DNA from: Orbilia blumenaviensis
Lineage: Eukaryota > Ascomycota > Orbiliomycetes > Orbiliales > Orbiliaceae
Assembly: GCA_036872755.1 (NCBI GenBank)
Contig: JAVHNS010000006.1
Location: 186,001-250,000, forward strand
Reading direction: 5' to 3'
DNA length: 64,000 nucleotides
Position 1 is the first letter of the stretch; every line of letters begins with the position of its first letter. The notes under the pieces were generated by a model, which saw only the letters and a program-made list of their open reading frames with translations, ran no database searches and was not told where the DNA came from. Made by a program: the position numbers and the translations under genes. Below, piece after piece: positions 36,008 to 47,360 of this stretch.

Positions 36008-36939
36008 CGAACAAAACATTCCGACTTCGAAAAGGTCTTTCTTTCTGCTGGAATGGGTCCCAAAAAAGGTTTCATTGTTTCTGATTTTACGCATTAACTT
36101 TTTTGTTTTCTCTTTCGATCTGCATCTTGTTTTCCGCCAGTTTAGTGTTTCTTCGTTTCTTTCTTTTGAGGTGGGTATGTCAGATAGGACATCTATGAAC
36201 TCTGATCAGATTCTTTTCTAACCACACGCGATATCAACATATATCGATCTTGGAAAGAGGTTCTGAACGGAGTTTTTGAGTGTACTATCTTTGAAATCCA
36301 CACACACTATCTGAGTTCTTCTCAACGAAGGGCTCAAAATACACATACCCTTTACCCGCGTCTAGAGTTTCCCCCCCACCGACACTCCTCTAGATATTGG
36401 GCTCGTTTGTACTCCTGTTACCCTCTCCTCTTGTCTGCTTTGGATAATTCTTTGGGAGTTCTTACATATTACTCCTTGACATGAACTCTTCATATCTTTT
36501 GCCCCGTCACACACATTTCGCACAGATATGACAGAGAAACATGGACCACCACTGCCCAATCGTTCGCGAGTAGTTCATTAGTCACTACTCCCAGTTACCC
36601 CTATTTTGCCCCAATATATCTTCGCTCGCGGTTCATTCTTAAGTCTATCGCTTCTTTCCGTTCATAACAAATGGATGAGAGTGGTATTACTCTGAGTGGA
36701 TAGTGTGCAGAGGTATTCCCCTGATATAGTCTATTTTTTTTTAAAAAAAAAAAAAACAATAAAATTAAAAAAAAATTTAAAAAAAGAAATACATTGTGCC
36801 TCCGTAGATTAGTAGTTAGTATTGAAGGTTTGAATAAGTTATCATAACATCGTATATCAAAGCATCAATCATGTACTCTAAATTTAACTCCCACTATATT
36901 GATTACTATAGCGTATATGGTTGGTAGATTACTTCATGA
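36008..36939. other. Intergenic region
   Basis: Convergent 3' ends of two genes. It holds an A/T homopolymer patch at about 36727-36790 and no supported gene. Confidence 0.6.
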
Positions 36940-38286
36940 CTACTCTTTTTGCCACTCCTGGATCTTCTTTAAGAGATTGAACGTCCTCCCACCCCCACCA
37001 GCATTAGCGAGCTTGGGGTCCGTGTTCTTGGAACTCGACGGGCTTGCTTCGGCCTTTTCACCTCTCCTATCCACTATATTTCTTCTATCGGTTATAGGCA
37101 CGGCCGGCTTCTCAGCGGGTTTCTTAGCATGATCAGGATTAGCGTCATTACGGTAAATACGTCCCTTCTGCTCCATTCTCTCCAGATTAGACTCGGTATA
37201 CCTATCCCGCTTTCGACGACCTAGATCGGGGATTCCCATCAGTTCGAAGTCATTGTTGGGTCCCAGCTTCGTGGGGGCGCCGGGGGGTTCTGGAAGGCGG
37301 TGACGGCGCGGGGACGGTTTTGAGGGGCTAGTGTTTGTGTGATGTCTATGTCTCAGTGGGTGAGTGGATTCTTTTGGTGGAGGCGGAGGGGCTGTTTCTG
37401 CTGCTGCTGCTTCAGCGGCGAGAGCGGCCTGTCGGCGGCGTTCCCTTGCTTCGTGGTGTTTTCCTATTCTTTCCGGTGCTGCTGCTGTTGCTTTTCTGGG
37501 GGACTCACGCTGACGGGTATCTTTTCGGGGACTTCCATGGTGAGCAGGCTCTCTTCTGGCACGTTCTATAGCTCCAGTAACCTTTACAGCCTCTACGAAC
37601 TCCTCGCGAGGCTGGAGTCTTGTTGGTAATATATTTTCTGACGGTCTGATCACTGCCTTTCCCTTTTGTTCCCGAGTCGGTCCTACTCTCCCGTTCTCAT
37701 CTTCGTCCCCGCCGTTATTTTTAGTATTGTTAGCAGCAGCAGTGGGAAGGGGGAGATGAGGAGGAGGAGGATGGGAAACAAAAGGATTAAGAGAATCCCT
37801 CCGGTTTCTAATCTTCTCCCTCTCCCTCTCCACATCCTTAACATACTCCTCCCTCATCCTCCTCCTCTCGTGGTCTCTATTTCCATACTCTCCCCTTTGC
37901 TTTTCCCTTTCCCTTTCTCTATCCTTTTCATCTCCATAATCCTCACCATTAAAACACCCAACCCCCTCCAACCCCTCCGCAACCCTCATAAGCTTCTCCA
38001 ACGCCCCAGCGCTGATAGCATACATCTCCGCATTATCCTTCGCGGTCACAAACGCCATGGCAGCGGAGGCGTATATATCCGCTATCTGTTTGAGCTTATC
38101 GATCGTTGAGAGCAGAAGGGTTGCAGCAGTTGACGTTCCCGTCGGGTGGTTTTTAAGATGGTGTTTCGAGCGACGGATGCGCTTGCGGATGGTGGTTAGG
38201 TCGGATTCGAGGAGGGATTTTAGGGATGTTTGGGGTGGGAGGGAGAGGAGGAGGGAGAGTGGGGTTTCGCCGGGTTGGAGGGGCAT
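36940..38286 (-). CDS. Hypothetical protein with N-terminal helical bundle, 448 aa
   Basis: Single ORF, with the ATG at 38286 just downstream (in gene direction) of an A-rich leader containing about 20 A. Residues 1-110 are alpha-helical and Ala/Leu-rich (K-Q-I-A-D-I-Y-A-S-A-A...), with a distant resemblance to MIT-type three-helix bundles that I cannot confirm. Residues 115-165 are a highly charged R-E-R-E-R-E coil. The remainder is Pro/Ala/Arg-rich and disordered with several S-P-R/S-P-K sites, ending in a short amphipathic helix F-N-L-L-K-K-I-Q-E-W. No enzyme motif is seen. The function is unknown. Confidence 0.75.
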   Translation of the reverse strand: MPLQPGETPLSLLLSLPPQTSLKSLLESDLTTIRKRIRRSKHHLKNHPTGTSTAATLLLSTIDKLKQIADIYASAAMAFVTAKDNAEMYAISAGALEKLMRVAEGLEGVGCFNGEDYGDEKDREREREKQRGEYGNRDHERRRMREEYVKDVEREREKIRNRRDSLNPFVSHPPPPHLPLPTAAANNTKNNGGDEDENGRVGPTREQKGKAVIRPSENILPTRLQPREEFVEAVKVTGAIERARREPAHHGSPRKDTRQRESPRKATAAAPERIGKHHEARERRRQAALAAEAAAAETAPPPPPKESTHPLRHRHHTNTSPSKPSPRRHRLPEPPGAPTKLGPNNDFELMGIPDLGRRKRDRYTESNLERMEQKGRIYRNDANPDHAKKPAEKPAVPITDRRNIVDRRGEKAEASPSSSKNTDPKLANAGGGGRTFNLLKKIQEWQKE

Positions 38287-38780
38287 TTTTCTTCTTTACT
38301 ATATTAGTACCTACTATATTCTACACCTTTTTTTTTTTTTTTTTTTCTGATCAGAAGGTGGACAATTAAACGTGCTTGTTGTGGATGTGAGGTTCTATGG
38401 ATGTCTGGGTCTGACTGGGCTGGACTGGACTAGACTGGACCTGGGTTGGAATATACCTATATATATAATATAGATGGAATAGAAATGGGGTATGTTGGGC
38501 AGGAAGGTGCGAGGAGTCGATGGTGGAACAGTTTTTATATTACTCGATGTAGACGTCTCTTCTGTGACTAATATTCTCGTTTCCTCACTATTCCATTCCC
38601 TAGATAAGGAACAAGCTGAAACATAAAAAGGAAATAGAAAAAGTATACTACTACTGCTGCTGCTGCTGCTGCTACTGATGACAATAGAGGATGTCGAAAT
38701 CCCACGATATCAACACTAATCAATAGAAGTGCATACAGACGAAGTGGGATAGTTACCTAGTTGGTTAGTTAGTTAGTTGG
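38287..38780. other. Intergenic region with simple repeats
   Basis: It contains a T run of about 20 (38326-38346), tandem GGACT-type repeats (38408-38447), a CTG/CTA run (38650-38676) and a GTTA run (38760-38780). No gene is supported. Confidence 0.6.
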
Positions 38781-39215
38781 TTACATCTGGACGTCCCTCA
38801 ACCGCCCAATCAACTCCTCCAACTCCCTGCCCTTAACGACTTTCTTCTTCCCATAAACATCCTCCTTCAGAACCGCCAACACCCCTTCCACGATGTTCTC
38901 AATACTCCATTTCTTCCCCGCGAGCTCCTCCCAGTGGTCTTCGAGCAACCACTCCACCCCTCCCTCGAAGGTTTTCCAGGCAGTTCTGGTCGCTTCGAAG
39001 TGGTATCTTAGCTCTTCTATCGTTTGTGGAGGTTCCGAGCCACCCTCTGGTCCGTAGAGGACCTTTTGAGAGCTGGGATCAGGGTTGGAGGATTGATGAT
39101 GTTGCAGTTGACGTGCGGTTTTAACTTGGGCGGCGAAGGAGTGGAGGGACTCGGAGAGGATGGAGAACATTTGGTCTTGGTGGTTCGTGGTGAGTATTGA
39201 GAGTGATGCGCCCAT
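38781..39215 (-). CDS. Small helical protein with N-myristoylation motif, 144 aa
   Basis: Single ORF. The start M-G-A-S-L-S fits the N-myristoylation consensus (Gly 2, Ser 6), so membrane attachment is plausible. The rest is helical: a first helix around residues 14-40, a Pro/Gly/Ser linker (41-62), then helices with T-I-E-E-L-R-Y-H-F-E-A-T-R-T-A-W-K-T-F and a Lys/Glu-rich C-terminus. There is no transmembrane segment. I do not recognise a family. Regular frame, a plausible leader and an isolated position support it as a real gene. Confidence 0.7.
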   Translation of the reverse strand: MGASLSILTTNHQDQMFSILSESLHSFAAQVKTARQLQHHQSSNPDPSSQKVLYGPEGGSEPPQTIEELRYHFEATRTAWKTFEGGVEWLLEDHWEELAGKKWSIENIVEGVLAVLKEDVYGKKKVVKGRELEELIGRLRDVQM

Positions 39216-39991
39216 CTTGTTTTTTATCTTGCCTTGTCTTAACTTTTTTGTATCTTATTTTCTTCGAGAATTTAGGTTGAATTGTTTTGATTAGATAGGA
39301 ATTTTCTCTCTTGTGGGGAGTAGAGCCTTTTTGTGCTTTGATTTTTTTTGGTTGAAGGAGCTAGGGAATCGATGTCGGGATCGGAGTGGCCTTTTCTGTA
39401 GTATATTTAAATAATCTACCCTGGCAGGTGAGTGATTGAGGGTGGAATGCGTGATATTGAGTATTTCATACACATTTCCGGCTATATGGTCTCGTGAACA
39501 TGGGTATCCAGTCTAAATTCCGGACTCATAGCTACTAGACCTGCGGGCCTAGGTCGTGATCACCATACAAAAAAAGAACTAACTACGCATAATGCGAGTT
39601 CTTTAAGTTTATAATCTATATATTTGTATCCGGCTTTGTCCTCGCGGAAGCTCGATGCAGATAGAATTAATTGATATTGCCGAATACGGTGTTTCGCTGA
39701 GCCTGCCGTTCTACAGACAATAACATTACTATTTTCACGTTCCTCAACAAGAGTCGAGATTCATTTATTCAGTTAAGCTTTTGTGAGGGTAGTTTATGCT
39801 TGGGGGGTAAACGATTAATCAAGCCGGGGAGTGGAGGTGCAAGACATTGATAGAACAGTACAGTAGTAACGCAAGAGGCAGAACAAAGAGGAGGAATATA
39901 GCAAAACCCATGTTTTTAGTTACCTCCTAAACACTCAAAGTTGACAATAAAAACCCTGTTCAAAAGAAAATTCAACCGACAAAGAGAATTA
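39216..39991. other. Intergenic region
   Basis: No supported gene. Parts of it are the 5' region of the small myristoylated protein gene and the 3' region of the next minus-strand gene. Confidence 0.6.
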
Positions 39992-41782
39992 TCAATGCTC
40001 CCCGCCACAATTAATCCTATGATCTTCCTCTCTCGCCAGTCGCTTCAAGTACTCAGCCAAAATTATGGGTTTCTCTGGATTTGGTAGTTTGCTTCGAGGG
40101 AGACGCAGACACTTTGTTCCTTTCAGTCCATAGACTTGTTTTGCTACTTTTGCAGCGTTGGCTTCGAACGTTGAGTTTTCAGCAGACTCGGTGTTTTTCG
40201 TCGGGGATGGGAGGGCTGATTGAATAGGTTGCGCAGCTGGTGGTGACAGGTTATTAGTAATTGCTGCTGTCCTCTGGTTAGTTTCTAGTCGAGGATTAGT
40301 GTCGACCGGGGTATTACCTCCGTGGGCTAGTTCAGCATCTCCTCCCTCCGGTTTATCACCCTTCTCTACCTTTATTTCCTTTTTCTTATCCTCGGGTGCG
40401 ACATCAGGATCCTTTAGCTCACCGTCAGTGATAGTTCTAATCTCACTACCAGAAACACTCCAATCTCCTTCATTATTATCATCGGATGAACCCTGATCAT
40501 CAAGACCTCGTTCGGGAAGACTGGCATCCAACATCGCATGCAGCTCCTCAATCTTCGCCGCAGCCTCAACTTTCTCATCCACCTTCCTCGCCGCGACTCT
40601 AGCCTTCCTGCGCTGTTTCGCCTCTTCTTTGATCTTATAATACTCTGCCGTCGGCTTCAAAGGTCTTTGGAAACCAGGGTCATCATAGTACATCAGTTTC
40701 TCTCCTTCACCTGCCTTTCCTTCGTCGCCACCTGGTTGTTGTTGCTGGGTTTCCTTGCTTTTAGCCTCCAATGCTTGTGAAAGAGCGTTCAAATGGTAAT
40801 TCTTGATACTGATAAACTCATCCGCTTCCTTCTCTGTAAGTCGCGGGGCGACCACAAACTCCCAGATATAAACCCACCCATCAAGCACATCTTCAACGGT
40901 AACAGCTTCAAGTATATCCGATAAGATAGTAATAATCTCGGGATCAGAAAGAGACGGAGACAGTACCATATCAGCTCTTTTGTCTGGATCGGTGACAGAA
41001 AGGTCTGTGATGAGCTGCCACATGAAGTTGTAGACGTCGAAGGAGTCCAGCTTTTCAAGGATTTCCTTGACTTTGGGGTCTACGGGAGGAGCAGCCGGGA
41101 CGAGGTCTTCGATTTTGAGTTGGTCGGTAGGGTCTCCTTTGGTTTCTTTGGGAATGTCTTTCTTGTGCTTTTTGTCCAGGTTGTCGATTGCAGAGCCGGA
41201 GCCGTAGCTGCTGTCTAGTGAAGGCGATGAAGCAGCAGAGCCGGTATCATTATCGCCTTGAGCGTGGTTTCCGGGTTTGTTAGTAGTTCCCTGTTTGGCC
41301 GAAGCAATATCTTTGTCGTCTTGAGTATTCTGCGTCTTTTCGGTCGCATTGTGGGAAAAGGCGGGCTCAGATTGCTCGTACTCAGGCACCTCCTTTCCCA
41401 TATCAGATAAGTCCAAAAACATATCGCCAGCATTGCTAAATGTAGCTTCCATATCACTATCACTGTCATCGTCTCCAAACCTTTCCTTCTCGCCAGAGCC
41501 AGCCACAACAGCAGTCGTTCTAGCTATAACATCTTGAGAAGAGATAGAAGAAGCCTTTTCCTTATCTCCCTCAACAATAAGCCCTTCCTCCTCAGAACCT
41601 ACTCGAACCACTGGAAATCCTCCCCCCTGACCACCCGTTGCCTGAGACCCCTGTACCGGTTCATCTGGTTCATATGTACGGGCTGTCTCCATCTTCTCTG
41701 AACCTCCACCGGTCTCGGCGACAGTGGCTCCAGTCTGCTCGGATGGATGTAAAGATCCCTCTGAACCTTCCTTTTCGTCCAT
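39992..41782 (-). CDS. Acidic, mostly disordered hypothetical protein, 596 aa
   Basis: A long open frame whose ATG (41782) follows an in-frame TAA nine bases upstream. Residues 1-215 are acidic and low complexity. About 225-345 is a compact helical region (V-K-E-I-L-E-K-L-D-S-F-D-V-Y-N-F-M-W-Q-L and V-L-D-G-W-V-Y-I-W-E-F). About 365-425 contains a Lys/Arg/Ala-rich coil, the next stretch is acidic, and a basic C-terminal segment ends R-I-N-C-G-G-E-H. No known domain is recognised. Its first 184 bp overlap, in another frame, the second exon of a small membrane-protein model upstream on the same strand, so the N-terminus is uncertain: the two may be one gene with an unrecognised splice. Confidence 0.7.
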   Translation of the reverse strand: MDEKEGSEGSLHPSEQTGATVAETGGGSEKMETARTYEPDEPVQGSQATGGQGGGFPVVRVGSEEEGLIVEGDKEKASSISSQDVIARTTAVVAGSGEKERFGDDDSDSDMEATFSNAGDMFLDLSDMGKEVPEYEQSEPAFSHNATEKTQNTQDDKDIASAKQGTTNKPGNHAQGDNDTGSAASSPSLDSSYGSGSAIDNLDKKHKKDIPKETKGDPTDQLKIEDLVPAAPPVDPKVKEILEKLDSFDVYNFMWQLITDLSVTDPDKRADMVLSPSLSDPEIITILSDILEAVTVEDVLDGWVYIWEFVVAPRLTEKEADEFISIKNYHLNALSQALEAKSKETQQQQPGGDEGKAGEGEKLMYYDDPGFQRPLKPTAEYYKIKEEAKQRRKARVAARKVDEKVEAAAKIEELHAMLDASLPERGLDDQGSSDDNNEGDWSVSGSEIRTITDGELKDPDVAPEDKKKEIKVEKGDKPEGGDAELAHGGNTPVDTNPRLETNQRTAAITNNLSPPAAQPIQSALPSPTKNTESAENSTFEANAAKVAKQVYGLKGTKCLRLPRSKLPNPEKPIILAEYLKRLAREEDHRINCGGEH

Positions 41783-42188
41783 TCTTTAACACTTTTATAT
41801 CTTCTCTTGGATTTATCACGTATCTTTCTGGCGATGGTTCTCGAAAGCGAGGCGTCGCGGTGGGGGCGTTTCCATTCAACGATGTAGAAGTACCAGAAGA
41901 GGATGAATATGTGCCACCAGGCGTAGAGGCTGATGAAAAACCACTTGTCTACGAAGTTAGAAAACAAATTTTATGAGAGGTTAGAAAGTCATATTTTATG
42001 GGAGTAGGGGAGAGAGAGAGAGAGTAAAAGACGGGAGAGGGAGGAAGGGTGGGTATACTTCGAATCTCGATGGGTGTGAGCATATGCACCAATAAGATGC
42101 TGACGGTGGATGAGCAGTTGCCAGAGATGCAGGGATCTGGCTTGAAGTTTCCAACAGGATAGTTTGGGCTTTCGTAGTAGTCTTCCAT
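41599..42188 (-). CDS. Small single-pass membrane protein, two exons
   Basis: Exon 1 is 42059-42188 (starting M-E-D-Y-Y-E-S-P-N-Y-P-V-G), the intron 41949-42058 (GTATAC donor, two CTAAC branch candidates, TTCGTAG acceptor), and exon 2 runs from 41948. The join gives ...T-P-I-E-I-R-N-K-W-F-F-I-S-L-Y-A-W-W-H, with an aromatic-rich transmembrane helix (about residues 46-66) followed by a strongly basic cytosolic tail. If the frame is followed to its stop at 41599 the product is 159 aa, but from 41782 on it overlaps the acidic 596-aa ORF in another frame. Exon 1 and the membrane helix look real. The C-terminal end is doubtful. Confidence 0.5.
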
Positions 42189-43117
42189 CTGAAGATGAAG
42201 ACGAGAGGATAAAAGTGATGAAGGACGTGGTGGGAGCGTTGGAAGCGTGGGTAGGACGCGTGTGATGTGTGATGTGTGTGTGATGTATGTGTACACGGTA
42301 GATGACGGTGGTAGTGATGATGATCTGGGTTGAAGGAGCTCCGATGGAGGTGTCGTGAGGACGTTTTCGTATGGCTGCATACAGGACTGGCTCTATCATT
42401 ATATAAGCCAGTTACGCTACAGACCAATCATCTTGGAGCTAAGGCCGGCTGATATACTGCTGCCATTATTACTGTACCCCTCTATACATACAAATGATAT
42501 CAATATCTTAGGCAGGCGCCATTGAGCAAAATGCCCGGACAATTCTCTACTGTTCTTAATGATTATATAGTAACTACCTACTTCGTATTCTTTTACGTAA
42601 AGAGGTTCATAAGCAGATTATAAGAACTATTGGCTGTATGGAGCTCTAGTACTGCTGCGTCAACGCGGGTACTTTTCCACACCATTGCATATTCAAATAT
42701 CAGCGTTCTTACAGTAATTATAACTACCTAGGTATTAGCTATAGATGAGTCTGTTCATCCACACTGTACTCCTCCTGCCTGTGTGTGATATAGAACATAA
42801 CATAATTCTGATGCCAAGACTGGCCATATGATTTCCAAAGAAATTCCCGATATGCTTACTTGCGAAACAAGTATTTGGTGCTATTAAATCTCAGGAGTTT
42901 TCAGTGTCACAATCACAGGCTTGAGCCCTCGAAACGCCAAGCCTCCATATCCTACCCCGGAGTTACTATAGAGTAATTAATTTGTTGTGTCGGGATAATA
43001 CTGGAGATATCATTTAGCTGGTATATTATTTAGTTCGTCTCCAGTGGCCCCAGCCTATTCATAATCTACTCTACGCGCAGCTCATGAGAGGACTATACCA
43101 ATATTTCCAATATTACC
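42189..43117. other. Divergent intergenic region
   Basis: The promoter space between the minus-strand membrane-protein gene and the plus-strand gene at 43118. A TG-rich run lies at 42262-42297. No gene is supported. Confidence 0.6.
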
Positions 43118-43696
43118 ATGGATAGAGAAATATCGGATACCATGAATCTAGCGTCAAGCCCCCCACAGACTCCCGAATCCAAAGCTAATTATAACCGCCA
43201 CGACCTCAGAATCCACAGGGAACTCTACATCCCCAGCACCGAGCACCCCATCACCCCTCTCGCCCCAAACTCCCTCGACACCCTCCATTCCATCACATCC
43301 GCCGTCTATGGCACCCTGATAGACTACATAGTCCGCATCCGCCGCTCCTCCAGAACCTCCTCAAACGGCGAAACAACAACAACGACGACGACAACAACAA
43401 CCAGCACCCCAATCTGTACGTACACATTCAAAGAAGGAATCCGGCAGTTTCTATATCTAAGTTATGATGGTGCAAAACGGTGTGACGCCGCAAGAGACGA
43501 GATGGAAGATCTGGTTTTTGCTGCTTGGCAGGCTTACGAGCAGGCCAGAATCGGCGGTAGCAGCCTAGAGCCGTTTTTGCATAATTTAAGGGGAGCCGTG
43601 AGCGCCTTTTATCAGGTTGATATAGAAGCTAGGGATATTAGAGTCTACGATAGTTTTGGCAGTTATCTTGCTGGGCGTCCGGCGAGGCTGCTTTAG
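43118..43696 (+). CDS. Hypothetical protein, 192 aa
   Basis: Single ORF with an ACC-ATG start. The N-terminus has S-S-P-P-Q-T-P and further T-P motifs, then a helical segment (L-D-T-L-H-S-I-T-S-A-V-Y-G-T-L-I-D-Y), a threonine run of ten encoded by ACA/ACG repeats (43376-43405), and a C-terminal helical region with A-A-W-Q-A-Y-E-Q-A-R and A-V-S-A-F-Y. The layout (short T-P-P/S-P-rich N-terminus, then a small helical domain) resembles the gene at 46134 and the N-terminus of the gene at 30200, but I cannot show homology. Function unknown. Confidence 0.65.
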   Translation: MDREISDTMNLASSPPQTPESKANYNRHDLRIHRELYIPSTEHPITPLAPNSLDTLHSITSAVYGTLIDYIVRIRRSSRTSSNGETTTTTTTTTTSTPICTYTFKEGIRQFLYLSYDGAKRCDAARDEMEDLVFAAWQAYEQARIGGSSLEPFLHNLRGAVSAFYQVDIEARDIRVYDSFGSYLAGRPARLL

Positions 43697-46133
43697 TCGT
43701 AGTATAGACATATATCTATATGCTACGTAGCACGCACACACGCGGCTCTGGTATGACTCTTCGACAATATATAAAATTTTATACTAAAGTCAAATATTTA
43801 TTTTGTATAACAAGTAAATTGATTTTTAATACAAAATTTAAATTTAATATTGCTTCAAGTCACCACTTTCCAATGAACTAAAAATCATCTTCTAAACAAT
43901 ATTATCATTGTATTGTGGTTGTTGTTGGATGGGAGGGAGTGTGATTTTTAACTGCCATCCTCGGACAATTACTGCCCGTTGTGCGATCTGGAGGGGTATC
44001 GAGATTTCATTAAGATCCTCCCTGCCGTCAACCCACCAAATATCAAAACTCGAGAAATATATTATCTTTCGTAGTGGCTTTGGTAGTTGCCTTTTGATGG
44101 ATTCGTAATTATCCTGTATATCTGGTAAGAGAACGGTAATCATATTCTATCTGTTTATTAGTAACCTTATTTTTGACGGAGTTGCAAGCATCGTACCCGA
44201 AATATCTGATCCAGAATCTGCAATTCTGGCCTGCATGTGTCGTAAATTTCCCACGAAGGCATCAACACCAGCATCTCGGTCATACTGAGGAGTCTCTTGA
44301 TCTTACCTGTATAGAGCCCAAACTCTCTCATATAGACAGACATGTGACCGAAAATCTTGAACCGGGACCCAAGTCCTCTGTACAAGACTCTCTAGGCCAC
44401 CCAGCTAATACACCAAATACTAGCCGGTTACGACGTATGAATAACAGACCTTCTTGGTCTTCTTGATGATCTCCACTATATACCTAACAACTGTAACGCC
44501 CAACCACATGGAGACTAGAAGAAATAGACGTCGTTAAATTTTGCCCCCATGCCTGAGGATCTCAAGGAATGAAGTTTTTACTCACTGTATGACGCTCAGT
44601 TGTTGATACAACTTTGATGAGAAGCAATACTAATCCCCTCATTCCTCTTCCTTGATCCGGATCCAAGCCGAATGTAGGTTCCTTTGGCATGAAGAGTTCG
44701 TTCGGCATCGGTAATTTGATACGACTGCTTAAGATCCACCGAGACCAAGTCCCAGGAAGCCCTTAAGGCGGATTATCCAACCAAGGCTTTACAGCCTAGC
44801 AGGTGATGACTACCTCGTATTGCAACGACCTTGGTACGGCTAGTCTTGCTGATTATACTAGTCGGCTGTTTGAAAAGGCGGCTGCCTTGGGATATAAATA
44901 TCGAATTATTTGAACAAAAGATGCCATTTTGGTGCGATGAAGTGTGTGGAAGATATTGCGGAAAGAAAGGCGGATGTGAAGGACGAAGGACCTCAGGAGA
45001 AGTTTTATTGATGTCAGAAAGGAGGAGTTGGGGTATTTATACTCGCCACTTTACTGGCAGTGTCATTATGAATTATTTTGCATTTAGAACCCATGGCTGA
45101 GGCTCGCGTCATTCATTCAATTGTGACATGTCAATCACATATACTACATAGCAGTCGACATCTTAGAACCGGACGCTAGTGTCTACCATATCTAGCTAAT
45201 ATACCTGCTTAAATGGCCCCCAGACTTACAGAAGATGGGTTGACCAGCATAGCAACGCGCATCTTTACTCAAGCACTCAAGCACCTGTGGAAACGACGAC
45301 TTAATTAAGTCCTGCAATACAACTTCAGCCCCTTGTTAGCGTTATAACGTCAGTTAGGACTATAGCTCAACCGACTCGAGTGAATTAAGCTTGTAAACCC
45401 CACATCACAAACTAGCCATCTTGAAATTTATAGTTATGACCACTGTGCTAGGAATGGGTGCGATGTTGATGCATATTAATCCAGTATTCGTGCGGGAATA
45501 TCTATTGGAACGTTGCCGGGTACGGTATCGCACACAAGTAGCACCGGATCTCCATGTACTTCGTATTGCAACGGTACTGAAAGACTGTACATTTCTAGCG
45601 TAAAATTTCATGCATAAAGATACCAGAAGTAAGTGCACGTGTTTATATGACATGTTCTAATATCAAATACGTATCGATACATGTATACACCGATATGTAT
45701 ATGTCAAAACAAATCAGGGGAATTGATTCTTCCCCTTGGTGTCACTTTTGCCATTGACACTCGAGTAACTATCTCCCAAACAGAAATAACTTTTATCACG
45801 CAGTCCCATGGAAATTAATTCCTCATGCGTATTTAAGCCCAAAGATGGCCTAAAGCATGCACGGTACCACTGCAAGACTACACGGCACCACTACTAAATA
45901 AATAAAACCCACACGCTCGCATACACACGCCGCCTAACTACTACTTAACCCATAATCACATATCTTTGCTACGCGCACGCACCTCCCTTCATTCATCTAC
46001 ATCACCGACACATTTACAACAAAGGTACGCCATGCTTCTCAGGAGACATATAATACCACTAACGACTATACTAGTCTTCATATTCTATCGCATAGTATTG
46101 GTCAAGTTGCGAGTGGCATAGGATCTTGCCACA
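43697..46133. other. Gene-poor stretch, possible relics
   Basis: About 2.4 kb without a convincing gene. A minus-strand open stretch at 43892-44143 (83 codons) has a protein-like composition but cannot be joined to upstream exons without stops, so a decayed gene is possible. GGGGTATTTATAC near 45032 matches a similar word near 29058 in the other gene-poor stretch. Confidence 0.55.
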
Positions 46134-46753
46134 ATGTCCGACAATCAATCATCACAAATGGCACAGGTAACCACTTCCCATAATAACGACATCATAACAA
46201 GAGCATAAGCTGATCGTGATCGTGAACGTATACACAGGTAGACAATGGCACCTCCACCCAAGCACTAAACCTAAAGCTGCAAACCCCTGGCCCCAACAAT
46301 GACAATAACAATGACAATGACTATATGAATTCAGCTACACAGTTACTAACGCCTCCTGCATCCCCACAGCCTCCCCCAAACCCACCATGCACACCCGCAA
46401 CCCCCGCCCAAAAACGTGACAGGCATCGGTCTTACTCTCCATACAACGCCGCCTGCTATGCTACTAGCCGCGCCTACAATGGCATTGTCTGGGCACTAGC
46501 CCATGGCACAATCCACAGTCTGCCAGACGAAGAAATATCTACTCTGATAAAATCCCAGATGTCAAATGAGATGAAATATGTGGTTCAGGGAATGGATTGC
46601 TGGGAGGATAATATCATCCGAGCATCCTTGGAGTTGAAGGGTGTGTGGTGCGATGTTGAAGAGAGGGCTATGGCTAAGGAAGGGTTGATGAAGATATTGA
46701 GGAGGTATTATGGATATGACGAGTGTAAAGGCGATGGGACTGTGGTTGTTTAG
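46134..46753 (+). CDS. Small hypothetical protein, 182 aa, two exons
   Basis: Exon 1 (46134-46166) encodes M-S-D-N-Q-S-S-Q-M-A-Q. The 71-bp intron (46167-46237; GTAACC donor, CTGAT branch, TACACAG acceptor) is in phase 0, and exon 2 is 46238-46753. An Asn/Asp run (N-N-D-N-N-N-D-N-D) is followed by a T-P-P-A-S-P and Pro-rich stretch, then a compact domain of about 105 residues with Y-N-A-A-C-Y-A-T-S-R-A-Y-N-G-I-V-W-A-L-A-H-G and a Trp/Cys-containing C-terminal part. No known family. It is probably soluble, with no signal peptide. Confidence 0.7.
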
Positions 46754-47360
46754 GATGAAATCAAGTCCTGGAGCTTGAACTTGGGTAAAAGAGAGGGAGT
46801 AAAAGCTGAGAAGACAGAGTCGATTGAGGCGGCGGAGTGAAGGAGTGGTGTTATATTACTATTGGGATCGTACATAAATTGCATTCGATTCTTGGGAAAT
46901 TCATTCTGCGTTTCTTGAATTACACATGTACAATATCGAGAGTCACTCGCTTGTCATATCATGCCATTCGTGTATCGATGGCATCAATCACAAACGTGTT
47001 ATTATGTTCGTCGAAACAAAAAATGACCATGGCAAGAGAGGAAAGAAATAAGACTGCGAAACCAATATATTCGTTTGAGATCCAGAAGTATAAGCTGCAA
47101 TTCACAACTCGAAATTGTTTTGGATGAATGGCTAGATTTCTATGGCAATGTAATTTGACCCGTCGACATGGACATAGACGTAGTCGTCAAAGAACTATCG
47201 TCCATCTAGCATCTATTTCCTAACATAACACACCATACCCACCCTCACTCACTCGCAATCGAGACCTATTCCATCCGTCTTTTATACACTACACTCATAT
47301 TCAATATTGAAAACACACGTCTCTCGTTAGAACCATCCCTCAATCATTAATGCGATACCA
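46754..47360. other. Intergenic region
   Basis: Promoter space for the gene at 47361. An ATG at 47350 in another frame could act as a short upstream start. No gene is supported. Confidence 0.6.

Noticed and set aside
43892..44466. Possible minus-strand gene from two adjacent open stretches
   Set aside because: GTAAGA donor and TACTAATA branch signals exist, but every splice I tried runs into a stop. At most this is a decayed gene.
44831..45100. 89-codon plus-strand ORF
   Set aside because: No domain, uneven composition, and it sits in a region that looks non-coding.
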